Assembly (NCBI GenBank): GCA_041200185.1
Contig: CP165730.1
Location: 868,001-932,000 of the forward strand
Length of the DNA stretch: 64,000 nt
Reading direction: 5' to 3'
From: G041200185 sp041200185
GTDB lineage: Bacteria; Pseudomonadota; Alphaproteobacteria; BNTO01
The position numbers and the translations under genes are program-made. Below are positions 55,571 to 64,000 of the stretch, piece after piece; positions within the stretch are counted from its first letter, which is position 1, and the number at the start of each line of letters is the position of its first letter. Below the pieces are notes generated by a model. That model had not been told where the DNA came from and searched no databases. It saw only the letters and a list, made by a program, of their open reading frames with translations.

Positions 55571-57018
55571 CCACCCGACCACGCCGTCATTCTAACAAAG
55601 AGGAGAGGCGTGTCAAGGGGAGTATTATAAAAAACAAGATCCTTAGATAGATAACTATATTTGCTGACTAAATAATTAGAAAATAGAATATTGTTATTTA
55701 ACTTACAAACAAGAAAGCTGGATATCTTGGAATTTTTAAACTTTGTTAAAGATAAGAAGGAATATTAAGTATCCATTGAGCATATATATTTATTGATTCA
55801 ATGTAGCGCTCAATCAAAACTTTTACTAAAAATGAATACAATGCGTTAGATGGTTATGCACAGAGCGAGCATGAAGTTTATGGTATATTTTACTACAGAA
55901 CATACTAGTAACTGAAAGGCAATTATAATTAATTAACAAATAAAATATTTTATTTTTGCATCTCAATTGATAGAGCCTATAAATTAATCGCAGTGCCTAA
56001 AGTAGGTAGTAATATACCAGCCTGCTCTAGCAATTACCCCTTGTCTATTTTCGAGAAACTCTAGGAGATGCAGTCTTATAACTCGCTTTCCGTTTCGAAA
56101 ACCGTTACAGGAGATGAGCTCTCCAGTGATGCCTCACTTGTTTCACTACTTGCCGTCTCATCATTTCCTGTTGCAATGACGAAATTCAAATTACTGGGCA
56201 GAGTGAAGTCAGTAAGATACGCAACTCGGTGGCCACCTGCTGAGACTTGGAGGACCACTAAATCGGTGCTACAGCGGATCACCTCAGGGCTTTCCTCTTC
56301 ATCAAAGTGCACAAAAAAGCTTTCGATGTTGGGTCGATGAAGTGACAATATTATAAATTTCAGATAAAATACCAACTATCAATAAAAAGATTTTTCTTAA
56401 AATTCCTACAGATATTACCTATGATTTTTTAGATTTTATATAGATTATGACTTTAATTTCTAAGGTATGTTTTCGTTTTCTGAATGATTTTTACTTTGTT
56501 GTTAGGAATTTTAAGGCCTTTGTGTATAAACTTCCCACCTATGGTTGAACCAGCTCCTCTGAGATTTCCCAGTTTTTTGATATGCATAAAGCTCAATGCC
56601 GATTGACTCTATGTGCTGGAGAGATTCGAGGCATCAAGATGAAATAAGAGGCCTACTAACGTCATGCTTACATAGATGCTGTACCAACAAGAAGCCGGAG
56701 AGTATCGTTTTCGAGGCTTAACGAGAGCGTCCTTCAGTTTTTTGGACTCGTAAGTTTTACCCCATTCAGACTCCAATTCTGCGGCCATTTTTCGAAAATT
56801 TCGAGGACAATAAACGCTGTAAAATGCACCCCTCACATGCGTGAATTCGACTGGAATTTAACTAAGGTGACTTTCGCTTATTTCGAGCTAAAAGAGGATA
56901 TGTCCCGTGCATCTTGGGGTCGCCGTGGGGTTAACCCAACATCACTGATCGATATTGCCAATTCCGTTAAATATGGTACAATTTGAGATGTGATTCGGTA
57001 ATAGGTGGGATAGTTACA
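55571..57018. other. Long AT-rich stretch, no certain gene
   Basis: These ~1,450 bases are AT-rich (above all 55620-55990 and 56340-56520). A minus-strand frame at 56076-56375 (99 residues; RPNIESFFVHFDEEESPEVI, then an acidic Ser/Glu-rich tail) has protein-like composition but only a TTG start and no clear ribosome-binding site. It may be a remnant. Another minus-strand frame at 56609-56836 is less convincing. No RNA gene is recognised. Confidence 0.4.
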
Positions 57019-58441
57019 ATGAGTTGGAGAGTTACATGGTTCTTTCAGTCAAATTCGAACCAATTTCGTCGGTCGTTCAGCAGAAGTCTGCTCACATTTT
57101 TGCGTTGTCTCGTTTGCCGCGGGGATGCTTTTTCGGCTTCCACCCGCCGCATCATAATGGCAACCAACGATGCCTACGCATCAATGACCAAAACGGCTAT
57201 CGCCTCCATCATTGAAAATACGAAGGATTCTCTAGAAATTGGCATCGTAACCTACACGGCCTCTTGGAGATGGAAAAATGTTCCAGCCGAGTTAGACAAG
57301 ACTTTTCAATCTCTTGAAAGAAATGATGCTAACAGAACTGTGCAGATTGCAGTTAAGGAGTGGTACGACTACGAAGATCAGCTCAATAGCTCAGCACGAA
57401 GTGAGATTGCAGAAAAATGGGAGCAAAACCGTGACAGAGCGCCTGGTATTCTCATTCGGTATAGTTTTTTACATGATAATCCAGGACGAATTTTGTTTCC
57501 TGGAAATCCTTGGCAACCTTATCTTTGGCTCGATTCCGATGTCGTCGTAAATTGCGATATTGGCGAGATTTTTGAGTTTGCAAACAAAAACGCTCCCCAA
57601 CAACCTCTTATAGGCTGTGACTATGAGTTATTCAATCCCAAGATTCTAAATACTCAGAACCTTGAAACCCAAGACCGATCCGGCAACCTGATCAGGCTAG
57701 ACCCGATGGAATTCTTTCCGAAGAATTGTAATTATAAACAGGCTCTTGTCAGCGGTGGCGTGGTCCTGTTTAATCCAGAGTTTATGTTCATAAAAGATCA
57801 TGCCCTAGAAGAACAAAACTGGTATCAAAAGCTTTGGAGACAATGTTTAGATCACGTCGCCGATCACAAGGAGTACTTGATCACGGAAGAATACGATTAC
57901 ACACGAGCTCTTGAAAAATGGAGCCTACTCGAAACCGAACAGAAAGTATGGGACTCTGAAGAAGAAGACTTTGAGATTTCCTATGAGAAAAACGTAGTTC
58001 AATGGCTCCCTAATAGCTTCAACTTCAATCCTGGACAATTCATGATTTGCGAATATATTCTTGACTGTATTGAGATATACAAAACTTGGGAAGAAGGTGT
58101 GTTACAGAAGAATTTTCAATCGGATGACATCGCAAAACTATCACCAGAACAAAAAAGTGAATTTTGCAAGAGTTTTATTGAATAAAGCTGATGATCAATT
58201 AAGAAAAATATTAGAGAAAGGACAGTATTATCTTTATAGATCATCTACAGGGGAGTTTGGAATGGAAAAACTCGATTTAGACGTAGTGGAAAGGATAGAC
58301 AACCTGAACGGTATTATCCACTGGGACAATTTTAAACAAAAACCCTGCACCTTACCGCGTGGGGAAGTGCCAGTTGGTCTAGCAGGCTGTTTTCAAAAAT
58401 GTGTAAATAAATGGCACGACTACCACGACAAAGTACAATAA
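57019..58441 (+). pseudogene. Glycosyltransferase family 8-type protein, split by a frameshift
   Basis: The N-terminal part (57019-58185) has a GT-A fold of the GT8 kind: RRIIMATNDAYASMTKTAIA, then IVTYT, the metal-binding LWLDSDVVVNCDIGEIF (D-x-D), and LVSGGVVLFNPEFM. It ends with a stop after KSFIE. The next frame (open from about 58153) continues to 58441 with KADDQLRKILEKGQYYLYRS and NGIIHWDNFKQKPC, the last matching the closing 'IIH..G..KPW' of GT8 enzymes. The shift lies between 58140 and 58185, next to an A6 run. The whole would be about 470 residues. GT8 enzymes add hexoses, often to LPS core or glycogenin-like acceptors. The N-terminal 50 residues before the domain are basic and unmatched. 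Confidence 0.75.
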
Positions 58442-58515
58442 TTGCCTCAAATTTGTCATACAAACCGATTTTTAGTATCGTGCCCTTGGGCAGTGTCGTT
58501 GGGGTTGGGTGGTTT

Positions 58516-59082
58516 ATGAAGATTCTGATGGGTCAGCAGAAGAGTTGGGGGGATCGAGTTTCATCGGCAGATATTGCTAAGGTCATAGCAGGATCTTTAG
58601 CAATGGCTATCGGTGCGCAGGTGACAATCCCCTTAACTCCAGTTCCCGTAACGCTGCAAACCTTGGCGTTACTGCTGGTCGCATGGTTTCTGGGACCGCA
58701 ACGTGGGGCAGCTGCGATTACGATTTACCTCATAGAGGGTGCCTTCGGTTTACCGGTTTTTTCTCATTTTTCCTCGGGTTGGATCTGTTTATTAGGCCTC
58801 AGAGGTGGTTACTTGTGGAGCTTTATTCCAGCGGCTTTTTTGGCGGGTTGGCTCTATTCATCCGTTCGATCAAAGGGGATGACAGCAATTTTTTGCGCAG
58901 GTTGCACCAGTCTCATGCTAGTCCTGGCTCTTGGTTGGTTTCAACTGATGTTCTTTATAGGCCCCAAAATGGCGTGGTCGACGGGTGTGGTTCCTTTTTA
59001 TGGGGTTGAAATCGCCAAAGCTTTGGTTGCAGCGCTGGTGGCCGCTAGGTGCGTTTTGTGGCAGCGTCGAAAGGAAGTATAA
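58516..59082 (+). CDS. bioY: Biotin transporter BioY (ECF S-component)
   Basis: BioY is the membrane S-component that binds biotin, working alone or with EcfAT. The 188-residue product from ATG 58516 has about six hydrophobic segments and the family signatures TIPLTPVPVTLQTLALLLVA, LGPQRGAAAITIYLIEGAFG, LPVFS and GGYLWSFIPAAFLAGWL. A longer frame from ATG 58411 overlaps the glycosyltransferase end and is less likely. No bioM/bioN or biotin synthesis genes are adjacent. It fits a bacterium that takes biotin from its host. Confidence 0.93.
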   Translation: MKILMGQQKSWGDRVSSADIAKVIAGSLAMAIGAQVTIPLTPVPVTLQTLALLLVAWFLGPQRGAAAITIYLIEGAFGLPVFSHFSSGWICLLGLRGGYLWSFIPAAFLAGWLYSSVRSKGMTAIFCAGCTSLMLVLALGWFQLMFFIGPKMAWSTGVVPFYGVEIAKALVAALVAARCVLWQRRKEV

Positions 59083-59591
59083 TCCCAAAAAAAACTCTTC
59101 GGTTTCAACATCGAGCCCCTCCTTGCGCAGCTGGCTTTGATGGGACGACCTTCGGGAGAGGTTGATGCCTCTGCCCTCCCAAAGGGGCGTAACTCACTCT
59201 TCACACAGCAATCAAGAGGCTTGCCGTGAGTGTTCCACGCTGTAATGTATCAGTAACCAAACTATATTTTATCTTCCTTTTATTTGTGTACCCCTTTCAT
59301 TCAGCGAATATAAGGATACTATTCGTATGAACTCACCCAGAGGCTTTCTAAAACTAAGTCCTTCACTTGCCCACAGAGCAGATCTTAACGATTAGTCTAT
59401 ATGTGACGTTTCCCTAAGCCACGCGCCATTTCCTTCTTATCGGCACAATAACCGCCTCGTTTTACCGCAAAATTTCGACTTTGAATCTCAAGTATAAGCG
59501 ATACAAAGTATGCTCTGTTGGTACCTACGCGTTTGTAATTGCGAAAGTCTTTATATTCTCACAATAAAACAAAAAAGCACTCAAATCATCA
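59083..59591. other. Intergenic stretch between convergent genes
   Basis: These 509 bases show no convincing frame, tRNA or repeat. They separate the ends of bioY and the giant surface-protein gene. A partly palindromic GC-rich piece near 59135-59190 (CTTCGGGAGAGGTT..CCCTCCCAAAGG) is followed by no T run. Confidence 0.4.
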
Positions 59592-62500
59592 TTAAAACAA
59601 ATCTTCTGATGTAAATGGATGAATACGCAAAGAAAGATTATTTCGGTAATGACTCAGAGAGAATGTTTTGAGAGGTTCTTTGAACCGTGTTAGAAGACCT
59701 TCAGAAGTACTTAGGATTGGACAGGTATCGTCGGTGATCTCAATATCCCTAGGCAAGGAGAGAATCGTAAATGTAGCAGCATTCGTGAGGGACTCCAGTC
59801 TCTTCTCGTCGTCATGCAAAACGATAGTGATATTGTTAAGTCCGCATGGTGTATCTGTAAAATTAAGATTATCGAATGAATTATTTTTTAGATATAAGTC
59901 AAGACGAGCTTTAGGCTCGATTTCTGTTCGACGCAGCGTAAAGAAACTTGAATTCTTATCATGCGACAAATACTCAGAGGACAAAGTACCTATCCAATGA
60001 AGATTTTGTATCGTTCCATATCCCGTTAATTTTCCTTGGGATTCAAGGATAACGTTTTCAACAGTCGAGAGGTTATCATCCGATGAAATGGCTCCCCCTC
60101 GGATTTGGAGAGTTTGAGTTTCCAGATTAGATAAAAGTTGAAGCGTTCCATCTTGAACATCAAAATTGAAGATGGGAGCAGAGAGGAACCCTTGAACAAT
60201 GGAATGAGTTCCATCACCTTGAACCAGGAGAGATTCCGAACAAACAAAAGATCCATCTTGAATATGAAGGCTCGAGATCGTTTCGGTAAGAGCTCTAAAC
60301 CGCCCTGAAACGCCAACCCTAGCTCCTGCTCCCAGAGATAAAGCGTGAGTAGAGCTAACAGATACATTTTCTGGGATGAGGACTTCGTCTAACTCACTGA
60401 GCCCCGAAAGAGTCACTGAAGCTGAAAATGGGGCATATTTACGAAAATCTAAAGTGCCGCCGTAGAGCTGTGCTGCAATTTCACAATCATTTTCCACATA
60501 AAGCCGCGTTTTGTGCTCTCCTTCGTGACGCAGAATACCCCGCCCTCTCAACTGGTGAAGATTTAGATCGCAGTCCGTGTAAACTTCGGCTCCCTCTGCG
60601 AGGTTTAATGCAAAACTTGTATCTCGGGTAGAAGCTGGGTTAAAACGAAGAGATCCTTCCTGCACATCTACCTCCCCGGTCCATTGAAGGACCCCAGCAA
60701 GCGTGACTTGTCCCTTTCCCCTCTTCTTAAGGGCGGCGTTTCCTTGTAGGGCGCCCGCAAGAGTAACGTCAAAAGGTGTCTCCAGGGTTACGGAAGAACG
60801 ATTTTGAAGAAAAAGGGTTGGCAATAAATTCAGATTCTCTTCTTCAGGAATGACAGTATTTTCACCAGAAAAAATCCAGGTTGTTTGTCTTGCTAGCGCC
60901 TCATCAGCAGTAAAACTATCCGTATGGAGAAAAAGTTTAGAATGATCAGCAAAAATCCACTGATGAGCGTTTATCTGAAAGGAGCTATCTAAAATAAGAT
61001 TTTGATGAAGACAAAAAATTTGACCCGTGAAATTGTTGGATTTACCCGTAAGATGAATTTTTGATGAAGGACTTGCTACTACTTGGTCTTGGGAAAAACG
61101 AAGTGTCCCCGTACCCATAAATTTGCCACCAAAAGTCATATCTCGATCAGGTTGAAGCGTGAGATCATCAAAAATAACGTCTCCCTCTCCTTCAATCTTT
61201 GAAAGGGTTGCGGGACCGTGGAACGTCATCTGAGCTCCCTCATCAGCGACAAAGCTTTCATGAGGATCTAATGTGACTTCCTTCTCCTTCGTGAAAGTTG
61301 ACGATGCCTTGAGATGAATTTGACCAATAAGAGATCTACACGCAGAACCAGCGTAGGTGAAGTGCTGGCCGCCATTAAGTAACAGATTGCCATTAGAAAT
61401 ATCTCCATTAAAAAGCGTTGTGCCAGAAAATATAGCAAGAGTATTTCCATGACAACAAATACATCCACATCCTTTAATACTTTGGCAAGTCAGATCAGCC
61501 TCAAGTTCGATGGCTGCAGTCGCAGAAGCTAGGGTAAGGTGGTCAAAGGTGATAGAATTTCTCCACAAAAGTGTAGCGGCGTCTTCCAGTGTGAGATCAA
61601 GGAGCCCTTCAAACTTCCCTACGGAGTATGTGTGCTTTCCTCTAAAAGTAATATGACTCGCATGAGAAAGGGTGCCTTCAAAGGTATCGTCCGCCTGCGC
61701 GAGGAGAGTTAAGGCGTACCCATTCATGTTAAGATCCCCTTGCCCTCGAAGAGTCTGAAGAGTTAGATCACGCCCAGCGTTCAAACACGTACCCTGACCA
61801 AGTAAGACATTTTCTGATGGGTCGAGAACGACATCCTCCTCTAGAGTACATTCACTAACTCCAGTGAGAGCAAGAACAGATGACGACTTACTTCCTTTTT
61901 TCCATTCAAAGGATACATCATGTAAGGTAAGTGGGGCTGAGCCTTCAATATCACCACAGAATGCTAGGGGAATTACAGAGGACGAAGAAGAGGTTTCTGA
62001 AGCTATTGTAATGGAATCATGACAAACAATTTTCGGAAGAACAGGACCTGACGTTGTGAGCCGCCCTCTCAGAACCGTTTCGCCCCAAAAATCGATTCGA
62101 GTCCCCTGGCCAAGATCAAGCGCAAACGGAGCATCGCCAAGATGGTCTAACTTCGCTTGAGCTCCAGGTAAAAGACGGAGTGCACCGGTAAATTTCTTTT
62201 TTCCCCTTTTCCAGGCCCACGGGAAGGATGGAGTTATCTCAACCGTTCCATCCTCAAAATCCCCCTCAAAGGCCTCATTGCGATCGTCCGATCCGATAAT
62301 GGAGAGGGTATACCCATTGAGATAGGCTGTACCCACACCCGCAAGCTCAGCGATCGATTGATCACACCTAACATGAAGTTCACCTCCTTCAGACAGGTTG
62401 ACACAAAGAAGCGGATTAAGACGACAGTTGGCTCCAACAAAAAGTCTGCCCTTAATAATTTCGACCTTGTTATTAAAACAACTTACAGAGTTTTCTGAAG

Positions 62501-64000
62501 ACTCCAAACACCAAGTGAAATCTCCATTTTCTATACGTAATATTCCCGGCCCGCTGAAGTCACCCGTAAAACCACTTTGGCCACTTGAGTGACACGCAAA
62601 GGTTTCATCTTGGATATGAATGAAGCCACTCCCTCGAAGGTTCTTCACTAAAGACGGTTTATAAACTGTTAATTCACCTGTTTTAGAAAGATTCAGCTCG
62701 TTGGCAATGAAGGCCTTTTTGGCAATAAAGTGTGCCTGGTCAAGTGTTATACCTGGCAGATTAATTTCCTTAGCATAAGTAAAGGTATGCAGTAACCCAT
62801 CGGTAGAGGTGACAGAAAATTGACCAACATTGGAGAGAATACCTGCAAATTCAGAGTCTTCAGAAAGGCGGATAGCCAGGGAATTTCCACCACACAGTAA
62901 GGTCCCTTCACCTATCAATTGCGATATTTCTAGCGGATTCGACATAGAACAATAAGCCCCCTTGGCTATGTGCAACGTACCTTTAAAATCCTTAGCAAAA
63001 TTCGGATTTGTAAATGTAGCCATTGAACCCATCACGCTAAGACGGTGATTTCCCGACAACACTCCGCCAAAAGTTTGCCCCACAGGAAATTGGAAGAAGA
63101 GATCACCATCGGCAATGAGGCGCCCATGACCAGAGAGCGATGTTAAAGACTGATCAGCAAAAAAGTGGGCTGTTGCATCGTTGCCAATTTCAAGGTTCAA
63201 GTTATCGACATGAAGGAAATGACGGGCCTCGAAGCTTCCTTCTGAAACCGTCAAAGACATCTGCGGGGTGTTGATGGAGTTACTAAACGCGAGGATACCG
63301 TTCCCTGTTTTGACAACGGTCGCGACTGGAGAGGAGAGGAGAGGAGAGGAGAGGAGAGGAGAGGAGAGGAGAGGAGAGGAGAGGAGAGGGTAAGTGCCGA
63401 CTCAACCGCAAATGTAGCTGACGCAATGTAGATAGGATTACAAAGTTCAAGGCTATTCCTTGCCCGAAGTGTACCGTTTTGCAAAAGAAGCTCGCCCTCA
63501 AAGTTAGATGCAGCCTGAGGCTCATAGGTGCCTCCATTAATAATCATTTTCGCCCCTCCAAGAACAGCTTCGGAGGAAGCTGCAAGAACCCCCTCACAAA
63601 CTTCCCAATTCCCTGTAAAATTTTTTAAATCACCAGTTAACGTAAACTTACCTGTTCCGGTCTTGGTGATGGCTCGAGAACTCAGAAAACTTCCATCATA
63701 AATTGATTCACTATCTGTTTGTAGCGTTAAAGGCCTTCCTATTTTAATACAGCCAGAACCTTCTAAATCGCACAAGAATGTTCGCGGATCTCGTATTTCA
63801 AGAATCCCATCCACTGTTGTACAAAGCGGAGTACCCATTTGGTTGTCTTGGATTTCTCGAGTTCCCTGTTGCTCCATATGAGTATCCCAAACTGCAGAGC
63901 CAGCAAAACGTAAGCGATAGCTACCGACTGTGCACAAAAAACCTGAAAAATCACAGTTACCAAGAGTTACACAGGCATTTTCCACCTGGAACTGGCTTCC
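59592..64000 (-). CDS. Giant autotransporter-passenger-like repeat protein, frame interrupted at a pentamer repeat, 5' end outside window
   Basis: The reading frame is open from the window edge (64000) to the repeat tract, and a second frame runs from there to 59592. Both parts carry the autotransporter-associated beta-strand repeat: ITKTGTGKFTLTGDLKNFTG (upstream), VVKTGNGILAFSNS (just after the tract), LKKRGKGQVTLAGVLQWTGE. A second unit, G.G.L...G..L.I......F.G.L, recurs at least five times (ISQLIGEGTLLCGGNSLAI; LQTLRGQGDLNMNGYALTLL). The protein is an extended beta-solenoid, more than 1,400 residues, and Cys residues are frequent. No C-terminal autotransporter barrel is seen; it ends ...SEDLF. 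In the sequenced state the upstream frame ends in a stop shortly after the tract. A surface adhesin is the likely role. Confidence 0.75.
63328..63389. repeat. (GGAGA)12 simple sequence repeat inside the surface-protein gene
   Basis: Twelve perfect GGAGA units (63328-63387) plus two bases; on the coding strand (TCTCC)12. Each unit change shifts the frame by one or two bases. From the current 12 units, 11 or 14 units would join the upstream and downstream frames, while 12 and 13 keep them apart. Confidence 0.9.

Noticed and set aside
56068..56340. 90-codon plus-strand frame in the AT-rich stretch
   Set aside because: It overlaps a minus-strand frame of better composition, and neither has firm support. 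It was kept only as a remark in the region entry.

Overview
The window looks like a chromosomal segment of a host-associated alphaproteobacterium, most likely an intracellular symbiont of the Holosporales/Rickettsiales kind. Supporting signs are alphaproteobacterial-type housekeeping genes (pnp, aspS, parE, pal, plsX-fabH, leuS, nusB, ftsA, clpP-clpX), low coding density with long decayed stretches, several genes broken by frameshifts, and secreted proteins that look aimed at a host. The assignment comes from protein resemblance only.

Layout. 1-2.4 kb: 3' part of a large serine recombinase and an unknown Pro-rich protein, probably the edge of a mobile element. 2.7-9.8 kb: tsaC, pnp, an unknown gene, an MBL-fold hydrolase and aspS. 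9.9-14.1 kb: an exported-looking protein with a Myb/SANT domain, parE and pal. 14.1-18.2 kb: a decayed stretch with one lipoprotein gene (weakly TssJ-like) and a ybaK-type pseudogene. 18.2-21.4 kb: rubrerythrin and tRNA-Glu-rpmF-plsX-fabH. 21.6-25.2 kb: an unusual Cys/His repeat protein split by a frameshift, then acs. 25.2-29.6 kb: sparse, with tRNAs Val, Ser, Gly and Lys, an amino-acid-binding lipoprotein and rpmG. 29.9-31.7 kb: thioredoxin-fold lipoprotein, ruvC and a small HTH protein. 31.9-35.4 kb: three envelope or secreted proteins (two coiled-coil, one barrel-like). 35.4-41.7 kb: comEC (frameshifted), plsC, leuS, rpsD. 41.9-46.7 kb: nusB, tRNA-Arg, and the cluster lpxK-like/gmk/ftsA/HD. 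47-51 kb: marC, a dicarboxylate/amino-acid symporter, a DUF6880-like protein and a Nudix hydrolase. 51-55.6 kb: an mtaB remnant, a membrane-anchored amidase, clpX, clpP and tRNA-Leu. 55.6-59.1 kb: a sparse stretch, a GT8-type glycosyltransferase (frameshifted) and bioY. 59.6-64 kb: a very large autotransporter-passenger-like repeat protein that runs off the window and is interrupted by a 12-copy pentanucleotide repeat.

Most interesting: (1) the (GGAGA)12 tract sits exactly where the reading frame of the giant surface protein changes, which fits a phase-variation switch now in an OFF state; (2) a tandem CxCGxxHxxxxxC repeat protein of unrecognised family; (3) an exported Myb-domain protein, a candidate nucleus-directed effector; (4) an LpxK homologue that has lost both its P-loop and its DDGFQH-like motif. 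Broken genes (comEC, GT8, ybaK, mtaB, the Cys/His protein) cluster in accessory functions while core genes are intact, so ongoing reduction is more likely than uniform sequencing error.
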